In this document: positions 43,296 to 51,708 of the stretch, in pieces
Numbering within the stretch: the first letter of the stretch is position 1
Layout: each line of letters starts with the position of its first letter
Origin: Pseudomonas cremoris
GTDB lineage: Bacteria > Pseudomonadota > Gammaproteobacteria > Pseudomonadales > Pseudomonadaceae
NCBI RefSeq assembly: GCF_014230465.1
Contig: NZ_JAAXCY010000002.1
Location: 631,786-695,785 of the forward strand
Direction of reading: 5' to 3'
DNA: 64,000 nt
Position numbers and translations under genes: made by a program
Notes under the pieces: generated by a model
The model's database searches: none
Told to the model about the DNA's origin: nothing
Seen by the model: only the letters and a program-made list of their open reading frames with translations

Positions 43296-44831
43296 TCAAG
43301 TCGGTGCGCGGGGCGGGAAGATCCGCGTGGGCATCCAGAAAATCAGCAGGATCAACGCCACCGCGACGGCGGCCATGACGTAATAGAGATCCGAGGAAGT
43401 CAGCACCACAGCCTGTTCGTGCAGGCGGTGCGCCAGGCCCGGTGCGTCGCCATCGGCCAGGGGCGAGTTGCCCAGACCGTCCACCAACATGGTCGAGTGG
43501 AAATGCAGGCGCTGGGTGGTCAGCGCGTCCAGCACGCCGGTGGCGACCACGGCAGCCAGACCTTTAACGGTATTGAACCAGGCCGAGGCGAACGGGCCAT
43601 CCATGGGCTGGATGCTGCCGGTGGAGAGCATCAGCAGTGGTAGCACCGCCATCGGTTGCCCGAAGATTTGCAGCAGGTACAGGCCGTAAAAATCATCGCG
43701 AATCCACTCTGACGTCAGGTGAGCACTGCCCACGCAGCACAGCACCAGCATGCCCAGGCCAATCCCGAGCACCCAACGGCAATCGACCCAGCGCAGGTTG
43801 CACAACGCAGCTACCAACGGCAGTGCGATCAGCTGCGGCAGCGCCATCAACAGCATCACGGGTGCGGTCTGCAGCGGGCGATAACCCTGGACCTGGGCGA
43901 GGAAACTCGACGGAATGATGATCACCGAGGTCAGCACCATCAGCACCCCGGCCAGCACGATCAAGGCAAACGCCAAGTTGCGCAGGCCAAGCATCTGCAA
44001 CTTGAAAAATGGCAGCGGGTGCGACCATTCATTCACCATGAACAGCACCAGCAACACCGTACCGCCGCAGAGCAGGAAGGTGATCAGGCCCGACTCGAAC
44101 CAGTCCAGGCGATTGCCTTGCAGAATGCCGATCACCAGCATGCAGATCGCCGGAAAACCCAGCAGCAAACCACGCCAGTTGAACTGCTTGAAGCGCTCCA
44201 GGCGCAGCGGGTCTTGTGGCAAGCCGTAGGCCACGGCGGCCATCGCCAGCAGGCACGGCCCGACGATTTGCCAGAACGCCCATTGCCAACCGACGTATTC
44301 GGTCCACAACGCCGCCAGCGGCGTACCGAGGCTGGGCCCGAACGTGGCGGTGAGCGCGTAGCCGGCCAGGCCATACAACTTGACGTTGGCCGGCAGGAAA
44401 CGCAGCGCCACGGTCATCAGCATCGGCGGCAATGCACCGCCGGCCAGGCCTTGTAGGGTGCGCAGCACCAGCAGGCTTTCATAGTTCGGCGCAAACGGGC
44501 ACAGGATGCCGAGTACGGTGAACAAGCCGATGGCGCACAGGGTGAAACGGCGCAGGGAAAACGTCACCGAACACCAGGGCGCAAAAGCCATGGCGGCGAC
44601 GGAGGTGGCGGTATAGGCAGCGACCAACCAGGTACCTTCGTCGAAGCCGATGTACAACGCACCGCGAATATCGGCGAGCGCGACCTTGGTGACCATCTCG
44701 TTGAGACCGGATACCAGCACCGCGAGCAACACGCCGACCAGGCCGATGATGATGCGCGGGCCGAATACCGGCGGGCTCATTGCAGTGGGTTTGGCTGCGG
44801 CCGCCAGGGTGGGAGCAGCGAGGGAAGTCAT
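43296..44831 (-). CDS. EmrB-like DHA2-family MFS transporter
   Basis: A 511-residue inner membrane protein with about 14 membrane segments. Typical features are GVLLAVLVSGLNEMVTKVAL, IGFDEGTWLVAAYTATSVAA, LRTLQGLAGGALPPMLMTVA and GPSLGTPLAALWTEYVGWQW (motif C area). DHA2/EmrB proteins use the proton gradient to expel drugs and other amphiphiles. It works with the HlyD adaptor and NodT channel downstream. ATG at 44831 is preferred to one at 44855; neither has a strong ribosome binding site. Confidence 0.9.
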   Translation of the reverse strand: MTSLAAPTLAAAAKPTAMSPPVFGPRIIIGLVGVLLAVLVSGLNEMVTKVALADIRGALYIGFDEGTWLVAAYTATSVAAMAFAPWCSVTFSLRRFTLCAIGLFTVLGILCPFAPNYESLLVLRTLQGLAGGALPPMLMTVALRFLPANVKLYGLAGYALTATFGPSLGTPLAALWTEYVGWQWAFWQIVGPCLLAMAAVAYGLPQDPLRLERFKQFNWRGLLLGFPAICMLVIGILQGNRLDWFESGLITFLLCGGTVLLVLFMVNEWSHPLPFFKLQMLGLRNLAFALIVLAGVLMVLTSVIIIPSSFLAQVQGYRPLQTAPVMLLMALPQLIALPLVAALCNLRWVDCRWVLGIGLGMLVLCCVGSAHLTSEWIRDDFYGLYLLQIFGQPMAVLPLLMLSTGSIQPMDGPFASAWFNTVKGLAAVVATGVLDALTTQRLHFHSTMLVDGLGNSPLADGDAPGLAHRLHEQAVVLTSSDLYYVMAAVAVALILLIFWMPTRIFPPRAPT

Positions 44832-44953
44832 GAACAGGCAACTCGGAATGATCAATACCCGAGCAGTTTAATCAGGCACACACATGACAAAAAGTTACAT
44901 GTCGGCAGGATATAAGTGCACCAGACGCAACCCTCGAACCCAAAATAGATCCC

Positions 44954-45042
44954 TGTGGAAGCGGGCTTGCTCGCGAATGCGGTGGATCATTGAAAAATAT
45001 TCAAGATGACACACTGCTTTCGCGAGCAAGCCCGCTCCCACA
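44954..45042. repeat. REPIN-type inverted repeat
   Basis: TGTGGAAGCGGGCTTGCTCG (from 44954) is matched by CGAGCAAGCCCGCTCCCACA (to 45042) with a 40-base spacer. The core GCGGGCTTGCTCGCG is a sister type of the repeat at 7704 and 34885. It lies between the transporter gene and the LysR gene and could end the LysR transcript. Confidence 0.75.
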
Positions 45043-45060
45043 CTTTGAACCGAGTTCACT

Positions 45061-45981
45061 TTAGGTCGGCTGCGCTTCCAGCCAGGTCGCGTGGCAGCTT
45101 TCGCGCATGGTCTCGCGCAGCCATTTGTGCGCGGGGTCTTTGTCGAAACGCGGGTGCCAGGACTGGGCCAATACCAGCGTCGGCAGCGAGATCGGCAGGG
45201 CAAATGCGCGCAACGGCAGCTTCAGGCGATTGGCGCTGAGCAGCGCTTCCTTGGGCACCGGCAGGATCAGGTCGGAGTCGGGCAACATAAACATCGCGCC
45301 ATGGAAACCCGGGGCGATCATCGCCACGCGGCGCTCCAGGCCCTGGGCATTCAATGCCGTGTCGATGGGCCCGCGCGCGATGCCGCGCCGCGAGATGCTG
45401 ATGTGGGAATAGCTGGCGAAACGCGCAGCGGTGATTTCTTCATCGAACAACGGATGGTCTTCCCGCGCCAGGCCAACAAAGGTGGTGGAGAACAGGTTCT
45501 GCACCTTCACTTCGGGGCTGATGGGCATGGTGTTGCTCACCCGCAGGTCTAGCCGGCCTTCACGCAACGCCTCGTCGTCGGTGTCGCCTTCGGGCACGAA
45601 GCACAGCTCGCACAGCGGGGCCATGCGCTCCATGGTGTCGAACAGACGACCGCCATACACGCCGATAAAAAAGTCATTGGCGCGCACGCTGAAGCGCCGA
45701 CGCAGCGTGCTCAGGTCCACTTCATCCGCCGAACGAAACACCAGCGCCGCCTGCTCCACCACGCTGCGCACCTGGGCTTGCAACTGCAGTGCCTTGGGCG
45801 TCGGCACCAGGCCACGACCAGCGCGCACCAGGATCGGATCGCCCACCGCCTCGCGAATGCGCGTGAGGGTGCGGCTCATGGCGGCGGGACTGAGGTTCAT
45901 GCGGCGCGCGGCGCCTACCACGCTACCCTCGTCGAGCAGGGCGTCGAGGGCGACCAGCAGGTTCATGTCCGGTAGTTGCAT
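45061..45981 (-). CDS. LysR-family transcriptional regulator
   Basis: A 306-residue regulator. The N-terminal helix-turn-helix reads MNLLVALDALLDEGSVVGAA, RRMNLSPAAMSRTLTRIREA and VGDPILVRAGRGLVPTPKAL. The effector domain follows from about residue 90. It lies upstream of the EmrAB-type efflux operon on the same strand, with the REPIN between, so it may control that operon. That is inference from position. The start at 45981 begins three residues inside the longest frame (45990). Confidence 0.85.
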   Translation of the reverse strand: MQLPDMNLLVALDALLDEGSVVGAARRMNLSPAAMSRTLTRIREAVGDPILVRAGRGLVPTPKALQLQAQVRSVVEQAALVFRSADEVDLSTLRRRFSVRANDFFIGVYGGRLFDTMERMAPLCELCFVPEGDTDDEALREGRLDLRVSNTMPISPEVKVQNLFSTTFVGLAREDHPLFDEEITAARFASYSHISISRRGIARGPIDTALNAQGLERRVAMIAPGFHGAMFMLPDSDLILPVPKEALLSANRLKLPLRAFALPISLPTLVLAQSWHPRFDKDPAHKWLRETMRESCHATWLEAQPT

Positions 45982-46033
45982 GCCAAGCACTCGTGGTCGG
46001 TGGGGAGTGAACTGGGCGCAATCCTAACAGGGT

Positions 46034-46660
46034 TTACAGGTAAAGCCGTACGCCACGCGGCAGGTAATCGGCGTAAGTGGCCTTGGGACGAGCCTGGCAC
46101 TTGCGCACGATTTCCGGCAGGGCGTTTTCGAGTTTATCGGCCATGGTCAGTGCGGCGTCGTAGTCACTTTTACCGCTGAACGCGGAGAACATCACCGCCA
46201 CACGGGTGATCGCAAAGCTCTTCATGGCAATCAGAGGGCGAGTAGGATGGTCGCGGCGGAACTGGCTGACTTCATCATTTAGCGCGCTGCAGGATTGATA
46301 GGTGGTTTGGGTAAATGTCAGTTGAACAGGTTCACCGTTTTCGGGCACGGGTGAAAAAATCATGTCGTTATGCGCGTCAATAACCGCTGGCCGATCGGCA
46401 CTCACCGTCCAGGGTTTGAAACGCCATTGCTCGACTGCTTTTACGGCAGCCTCGCCGAACTGCGGCTTGGTCGCGGAGAGCGCTTTTACATCGCTGACCG
46501 TACCGTCACTGTGGATTTTCAGGCTGATGCGCGCGTGCCCTTGAACGCCGGAAACGCTTTGGGGGTAGCGCGGCTTGGGCATGGACACCGCTTCGGGCGC
46601 GAACTCGGCAAACGCTGTGGTCGACAGGAAAATGGCTGCTGCCAATACAACAAAACGCAT
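46034..46660 (-). CDS. TonB C-terminal domain periplasmic protein
   Basis: A 208-residue protein with a cleavable signal (MRFVVLAAAIFLSTTAFA). A TonB-C domain follows directly: PKPRYPQSVSGVQGHARISL, SDGTVSDVKALSATKPQFGE and AAVKAVEQWRFKPW. It has no membrane anchor or proline-rich spacer, so it is not a full energy transducer. A C-terminal region of unknown type follows with two or three cysteines (YQSCSALNDE, IVRKCQARPK). ExbB/ExbD genes are not adjacent. It is probably a stand-alone periplasmic protein. Confidence 0.8.
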   Translation of the reverse strand: MRFVVLAAAIFLSTTAFAEFAPEAVSMPKPRYPQSVSGVQGHARISLKIHSDGTVSDVKALSATKPQFGEAAVKAVEQWRFKPWTVSADRPAVIDAHNDMIFSPVPENGEPVQLTFTQTTYQSCSALNDEVSQFRRDHPTRPLIAMKSFAITRVAVMFSAFSGKSDYDAALTMADKLENALPEIVRKCQARPKATYADYLPRGVRLYL

Positions 46661-46791
46661 AGGGGTAAATCCTTCTACCGGTCATAGCTGACGCCAGCGT
46701 GGCGTCAGGTGCGGGCGGCATTATCGGACTACGCACATTCAAAGAGCAACGATTCCTATTTGTAAGGGAAGGTTCCTACAGGCTTATGGGA

Positions 46792-47640
46792 TCAGCGCTG
46801 CATCCCCCACCGCTTCACGGTGAGCCGCTCGAAGGTGTCGAACACCAGGTTCTCCACCAACAGGCCGATCAGGATCACCACGGCCAGGCCGGCAAACACC
46901 TTGTCGGTGTACAGCTCATTGCGATTCTGGAAGATGTACCAACCCAGGCCGCCCTTGCCGCTGGTTGCACCGAATACCAACTCGGCGGCGATCAGCGTGC
47001 GCCAGGCGAACGCCCAGCCAATCTTGAGGCCCGCGAGGATCGATGGCAGTGCCGCCGGGATCAAGATGAACAGCACGAAACGCATGCCCTTGAGGCCGTA
47101 GTTGCGACCCGCCATGCGCAGGGTTTCGGACACGCCGAGAAACCCCGAATAGGTGTTGAGCGCCAGCGCCCACAGCACTGAATGCACCAGCACAAAGATC
47201 AGGCTGTTCTGCCCCAGGCCGAACCACAACAATGCCAGCGGCAGCAGTGCGATGGCGGGCAACGGGTTGAACATCGAGGTCAGGGTGCTAAGCAGATCGC
47301 GGCCCAATTGGGTCGACACGGCCAGGGTGGTCAGGGCAAACGCCAGCACGATGCCGATCAGGTAGCCCTTGATCAGCACCACCAGCGAGATGCTGACTTT
47401 GCTCAGCAATTCGCCGCTGAGCAGACCGTCATAGAGCGCATGCGAAGTCTGTAGGAAGCTCGGCAGCAGCAGGTCATTGTTCTGGTAGCGCGCAACGGCT
47501 TCCCAGAGGATTGCGAGCACAATCAGGATCAGGCCCTTGCGCAGCCAGCCTTGTTGCCAGAGGCGCTGGCGCAGGGGGAGTTCGCGTTCCACGGGAACGC
47601 TGAGCAGCGGTTCGAGTTGTATTTCGTATTCCTGGCGCAT
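46792..47640 (-). CDS. ABC transporter permease (TauC/SsuC family)
   Basis: A 282-residue permease with about six membrane segments. The EAA-type loop reads RNYGLKGMRFVLFILIPAAL, PSILAGLKIGWAFAWRTLIA and AELVFGATSGKGGLGWYIF, as in taurine and alkanesulfonate importers. The ATG at 47640 has GAGGG 8 bases before it; the longer frame upstream lacks similarity. It is the last gene of the cluster with the dioxygenase, binding protein and ATPase. Confidence 0.88.
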   Translation of the reverse strand: MRQEYEIQLEPLLSVPVERELPLRQRLWQQGWLRKGLILIVLAILWEAVARYQNNDLLLPSFLQTSHALYDGLLSGELLSKVSISLVVLIKGYLIGIVLAFALTTLAVSTQLGRDLLSTLTSMFNPLPAIALLPLALLWFGLGQNSLIFVLVHSVLWALALNTYSGFLGVSETLRMAGRNYGLKGMRFVLFILIPAALPSILAGLKIGWAFAWRTLIAAELVFGATSGKGGLGWYIFQNRNELYTDKVFAGLAVVILIGLLVENLVFDTFERLTVKRWGMQR

Positions 47641-47650
47641 GGGTTGTCCC

Positions 47651-48502
47651 TCAATAAGCGATGCGGATATCAGCGAAGCCCAACTCTTGTTCGGCCTCGG
47701 GTGCTTCATCAAATAACAGACGATGAATCCGCCGTGCCGACGCCTGGAATTCCACACCGCCGAGGCTGTGCAGGTCGTATTGATGGCTGTGGATTTCCGC
47801 GCGCACACGTCCCGGATGTGGCGACAGCAACAGGATGCGATTGCCCACCACCAGCGCTTCTTCGATGGAATGGGTGACGAACAACAGGGTAAAGCGCACC
47901 TCTTCCCACAACAGCAGCAACTCTTCCTGCATCTTGCGTCGGGTCAGGGCATCGAGGGCGGCGAAGGGTTCGTCCATCAGTAGGATTTTCGGCTGCATGG
48001 CCAACGCACGGGCGATGGCTACGCGGGCTTTCATGCCGCCGGAAAGGGTATGTGGATAAGCATCGGCGAAGGCGCTGAGGCCCACTTTGTCGAGGTAGTG
48101 CAGTGCACGCTCCTCGGCTTCATGGCGCTTGAGCGTTTTGGACGCCAGCAGCGGGAACATCACGTTCTGCTTGACGGTTTTCCACGGCGGCAGTTGGTCG
48201 AACTCCTGGAACACCACGATGCGGTCCGGACCTGGTTGTTCGACCTTATGCCCCAACAGGCGAATCTCGCCTTCGCAGGGTTTGATAAAGCCCGCGATGG
48301 ACTTGAGCAACGTGGATTTGCCGCAACCCGACGGGCCGAGCAGCACGTAGCGGTCGGCCGGGTCGATCTCGAAACTGACCTGGTGGGTGGCCCGCACCAC
48401 GCGCTCAGGAGTGCGGTATTCCAGGCTGACGTTATCCACCGCCAGCAACGGCGCGGTGGTGTGCAGGTTGCTGGCCTCGTGGCCTTGCAAGGGCGCGTTC
48501 AT
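47651..48502 (-). CDS. ABC transporter ATP-binding protein (TauB/SsuB family)
   Basis: A 283-residue ATPase. Walker A is LLGPSGCGKSTLL, the signature is LSGGMKARVAIARAL and Walker B is ILLMDEPFAALDALTR, followed by the H-loop LLFVTHSIEEAL. The Q-loop region reads VFQEFDQLPPWKTVKQNVMF, as in nitrate/sulfonate/taurine-type importers. Start MNAPLQGHEA at 48502 has AAGGAAG 6 bases upstream; the longer frame is a shadow. Confidence 0.92.
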   Translation of the reverse strand: MNAPLQGHEASNLHTTAPLLAVDNVSLEYRTPERVVRATHQVSFEIDPADRYVLLGPSGCGKSTLLKSIAGFIKPCEGEIRLLGHKVEQPGPDRIVVFQEFDQLPPWKTVKQNVMFPLLASKTLKRHEAEERALHYLDKVGLSAFADAYPHTLSGGMKARVAIARALAMQPKILLMDEPFAALDALTRRKMQEELLLLWEEVRFTLLFVTHSIEEALVVGNRILLLSPHPGRVRAEIHSHQYDLHSLGGVEFQASARRIHRLLFDEAPEAEQELGFADIRIAY

Positions 48503-48503
48503 C

Positions 48504-49529
48504 TCAACTTCCTTGCAGGGGCTTGGCGTCCTGGAAGAAGTAGTCCTTCCACGATTCAGGCTTGTTCTTGATGGCGCCGACGCGGTAGAGGAATTCCGCC
48601 AGCGGGTAGGTGTTTTTCGGGGTAACGGTGAATTCAAACTGCGGGTTGTCGATGATTTTCAGCAGCTCTGCACGGTCGATCTTGGACTTGGTGACGCGGA
48701 TGTAGGTATCGGCCGCAGCGCCTTTGTCGTTCTGCGCGAATTGCGCGGCTTCGGTCAATGCTTCAACGAACGCCTTGTAGGTTTTCGGGTTGTCATTGCG
48801 GAATTTTTCGGTGGCAAACAGAACGGTCGGCGAGTTCGGTCCGAACAGGTCATAGGTGTTCAGCACCACGTGTACGTTGGGGTTGGCCAGGGCTTGTTCC
48901 TGGAACGGCGGGTTGGAGAAGTGCCCGGTCAGTTCGGTGCCGCCGGCGATCAGTGCAGCGGTGGCATCAGGGTGCGGGACGGCGACGGTGTACTTGTCGA
49001 GGCGATTGAATTCCTTGTCGCCCCATTGCTTGGCAGCGGCGTATTGCAAGAAGCGCGACTGTACCGACACACCGACCGCAGGCACCGCAATGCGGTCTTT
49101 TTCGGTGAAATCGGCAATGGTCTTGACCTTGGGATTGTTGCTCACCAAGTAGTAAGGGAAGTTGCCCAGGGATGCCACGGCCTTGACGTTCTGCTTGCCA
49201 CGAGTGCGGTCCCAGATAGTCAGTAGAGGGCCAGTGCCGGCACCGGCGATATCGATGGAGCCAGACAGCAACGCGTCGTTGACGGCTGCGCCGCCGGACA
49301 GTTGGGTCCAGTCGACTTTAATATCGATGCCTTCCTGCTTGCCGTATTTTTCGATCAGGTTCTGGTCGCGCACCACGTTGAGCAACAGGTAGACGATGCC
49401 GAACTGCTCGGCAATGCGGATCTCGCCTTCGGCCTGCGCAGCCGTGGGTGCAACCAGGCTGCCAGCCAGCAGGCTGACGCCGAGGCCGACGGTCGCGGCG
49501 AGCCGTGCGAATGGAATTTTCCTGGACAT
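48504..49529 (-). CDS. ABC transporter substrate-binding protein (TauA/SsuA-like)
   Basis: A 341-residue periplasmic protein with a signal peptide (SLVAPTAAQAEGEIR). The NMT1/SsuA-type fold is seen in IRIAEQFGIVYLLLNVVRDQ, WTQLSGGAAVNDALLSGSID, IAGAGTGPLLTIWDRTRGKQ and PHPDATAALIAGGTELTGHF. The substrate is unknown; taurine, sulfonates, sulfate esters or pyrimidine-like compounds are all transported by relatives. It ends one base before the ATPase gene. The start at 49529 has GGAG 7 bases upstream. Confidence 0.88.
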   Translation of the reverse strand: MSRKIPFARLAATVGLGVSLLAGSLVAPTAAQAEGEIRIAEQFGIVYLLLNVVRDQNLIEKYGKQEGIDIKVDWTQLSGGAAVNDALLSGSIDIAGAGTGPLLTIWDRTRGKQNVKAVASLGNFPYYLVSNNPKVKTIADFTEKDRIAVPAVGVSVQSRFLQYAAAKQWGDKEFNRLDKYTVAVPHPDATAALIAGGTELTGHFSNPPFQEQALANPNVHVVLNTYDLFGPNSPTVLFATEKFRNDNPKTYKAFVEALTEAAQFAQNDKGAAADTYIRVTKSKIDRAELLKIIDNPQFEFTVTPKNTYPLAEFLYRVGAIKNKPESWKDYFFQDAKPLQGS

Positions 49530-49543
49530 GGTCATGCTCCGAA

Positions 49544-50437
49544 TCAGAAAGGCGCGTCGCCCTGGATGGTGGTGCGAAACAGCTTGCGGCGCAGGTGGCT
49601 TGGGCAACCGGCGGCCAGGTGGATCAGCGAGCGGTTGTCCCAGAACACCAGGTCGTGGGGCTGCCACTGGTGGCGATAGATGTTTTCCGGCAGCACGCTG
49701 TGAGCGTAGAGCTGGGCCAGCAGGTCGCGGCTTTCGTCTTCTGGCAAGCCAACGATGCGGGTGGTGAAGCCTTCGCTGACAAACAGCGCCTTGCGGCCGT
49801 TTTCCGGGTGGGTACGCACGATGGGATGCACCACTTCTGCCACTTGTGCCAACTGTTCGGGCGTCAGCGTCGGGCGCCAGTTGCCTTCGAATTTGGTTTC
49901 GCTGTAACGCGCGGTGTAGGAATGCGCTGCGCTGCGGCCCTCAACGGCTTTGCGCAGGTGATCAGGCAGTTGCTCCCAGGCCTTGTGCATATCGGCGAAC
50001 AAGGTGTCGCCGCCTTCGGAAGGTAATTCCTGGGCGTGCAGCATCGAACCCAAACTCGGCAGCTCTTTATACGACAGGTCCGAATGCCAGAATTTTCCAG
50101 CGTCCCCCAGGCCGATGGATTGGCCATTTTCGATGATGTTGGAGACGATCAGGATTTCCGGATGGTTGGCCAACAGGAACTGTTTGAGCACGTGGATCTG
50201 CAACACACCGAAGCGGCGGCTGAAGGCAATCTGTTGTTCAGGGGTGATGCGTTGATCGCGGAAGACCACTACATGGTGGTCCAGATGCGCTCCGTGGATG
50301 CGCGCGAAATCTTCGTCGTTGAGCGGTCGAGACAGGTCCAGGCCGATGATTTCTGCACCGACACTGCCGGGCAGTGGGCGAATCTCGAACGCTTGGGCGG
50401 TTGGGGTCGCTGTTGGAACAGTAGAGGTGGCGGACAT
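49544..50437 (-). CDS. TauD/TfdA-family Fe(II)/2-oxoglutarate dioxygenase
   Basis: A 297-residue enzyme. Metal ligands are His118 and Asp120 (FWHSDLSY) and His273 (WDNRSLIHLA). Arg284 and Arg288 lie 11 and 15 residues after that histidine, the same spacing as the 2-oxoglutarate-binding arginines of TauD. It would hydroxylate a substrate imported by the ABC system, perhaps releasing sulfite or another group. The exact substrate is unknown: sequence gives the class only. It is the first gene of the cluster (good site GGGAGTG before the ATG) and lies divergent from a GntR regulator. Confidence 0.9.
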   Translation of the reverse strand: MSATSTVPTATPTAQAFEIRPLPGSVGAEIIGLDLSRPLNDEDFARIHGAHLDHHVVVFRDQRITPEQQIAFSRRFGVLQIHVLKQFLLANHPEILIVSNIIENGQSIGLGDAGKFWHSDLSYKELPSLGSMLHAQELPSEGGDTLFADMHKAWEQLPDHLRKAVEGRSAAHSYTARYSETKFEGNWRPTLTPEQLAQVAEVVHPIVRTHPENGRKALFVSEGFTTRIVGLPEDESRDLLAQLYAHSVLPENIYRHQWQPHDLVFWDNRSLIHLAAGCPSHLRRKLFRTTIQGDAPF

Positions 50438-50602
50438 GAGGTCACTCCCGGTCAGACAGGGGAGTAACTTTATAGATATAAGAACGTCAGTTTAAATACC
50501 GATAGTGAATATCGATAGACAGGAATGTAAGACGCAGGAAACACGCAATGTGGGCGCCGGGAGTACGATGTTGAAGCACTTACAAGCCGAAACCGTGCCC
50601 GT

Positions 50603-50645
50603 TTGACAAGCATGAGGGCAGTCTCTAGTGTGCATTGGATCCAAT
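50603..50645 (+). promoter_or_regulatory. Promoter of the GntR gene with a perfect palindrome operator
   Basis: TTGACA (50603-50608) and TAGTGT (50626-50631) are spaced 17 bases apart, a plausible sigma-70 promoter reading towards the GntR gene. The perfect palindrome ATTGGATCCAAT (50634-50645) sits at the expected transcription start, a shape typical of FCD-type GntR operators. So the regulator probably represses itself. The palindrome may also cover the divergent dioxygenase promoter. Confidence 0.6.
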
Positions 50646-50681
50646 TAGCCACCCCATTCCGACAAGGAGGATAGCGTAACC

Positions 50682-51389
50682 GTGACGCAGAAGCCGAGCC
50701 CTTTGAACAGCATCAAGATCAGCGGTCCTATTCCCGCCCATCTCGCTCGCTCCGTGATTGAAGAAACCTTGCGCAACGCCATCCTCGATGGCCGCTTGCC
50801 CTGCGGTACAGCCATGCGCCAGCAGGAGCTGGCCAGTTTGTTTGGGGTCAGTCGCATGCCGGTGCGTGAAGCCTTGCGCCAGTTGGAGGCGCAGTCACTT
50901 TTGCATGTGGTGACGCACAAGGGCGCCGTGGTTGCACCGTTGATCGAGGACAATTCGGCAGAGACTTATGGGCTGCGGATGTTGCTGGAGTCTGAAGCGT
51001 TACGCTTGTCGATTCCCTTGCTCACCGAAGCCGATATTGCCGAGGCGGATGCCCTGATTGACGCGCTGGAGCGCGAAAAAGACTACACCGAAATTGGTCG
51101 CCTCAATCGACTGTTCCACATGGCCCTCTACGGCAAGGCCCCCAACCAGCGCCTGCTCAAGTTAGTGGAGCATGGGCTAAACGAGGAAGAGCGCTTTCTG
51201 CGTTTCAACCTTGAGGCAATGGGGCTGGGCGAGACCTCCCAGGAAGACCACCGTGAGTTGCTGAACCTGGTGGCACAAAAGAAAACCGAGGAAAGCATCC
51301 TGACACTGCGCAATCACTTGATGCGGGGGATGGAAGTGATCACGACGTACCTCAGCGGGCTGGACGCCGCCGGCAAGAAAAACACGTAA
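50682..51389 (+). CDS. GntR-family transcriptional regulator (FCD domain)
   Basis: A 235-residue regulator starting at GTG with AAGGAGG 11 bases upstream. The N-terminal winged helix reads LRNAILDGRLPCGTAMRQQE, then LASLFGVSRMPVREALRQLE. The C-terminal FCD domain (RMLLESEALRLSIPLLTEAD, then IGRLNRLFHMALYGKAPNQR) binds small acids, often with a metal. It is transcribed away from the dioxygenase-ABC cluster and is its likely regulator. Confidence 0.88.
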   Translation: MTQKPSPLNSIKISGPIPAHLARSVIEETLRNAILDGRLPCGTAMRQQELASLFGVSRMPVREALRQLEAQSLLHVVTHKGAVVAPLIEDNSAETYGLRMLLESEALRLSIPLLTEADIAEADALIDALEREKDYTEIGRLNRLFHMALYGKAPNQRLLKLVEHGLNEEERFLRFNLEAMGLGETSQEDHRELLNLVAQKKTEESILTLRNHLMRGMEVITTYLSGLDAAGKKNT

Positions 51390-51708
51390 TCGAATGATTA
51401 AAAGGCTGTGGGGCAGCGCTACTCACTGTAGTAACGTCCCGCACTTAAGAAACTTCCCACCGCAATCGACGTCATCAACTTACATTTAATATTATTTAGA
51501 AAAACATCTAATACATTCATATGTTCGCCGAACTGTTTAACCCGCTTATTATCTTCCCGCACTAAACCAGACACCTCTTTTATCGCACACCCACACGCTT
51601 GAGCGCCCTTGTGCCCTCTGACGGGTTTACGACCCCTTATCTTTCTTGCCGATCACAAAAGCTCATCGCTGTATTTACAGCAGACGCAACAACTTATAGG
51701 CATCAACC
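51390..51708 (+). promoter_or_regulatory. AT-rich leader of the mgo/pvf-type operon
   Basis: About 320 bases without a gene, clearly lower in GC than the flanks (for example TTACATTTAATATTATTTAG at 51480-51499). This must carry the operon promoter. The region just before the first ATG has only a weak site (AGGCATCAACC), so translation may be limited. I found no defined operator. Confidence 0.45.

Noticed and set aside
46034..46660. A TonB energy transducer serving the siderophore receptor
   Set aside because: It has a cleavable signal and no membrane anchor or proline-rich spacer, lies 15 kb away, and has no ExbB/ExbD genes beside it.
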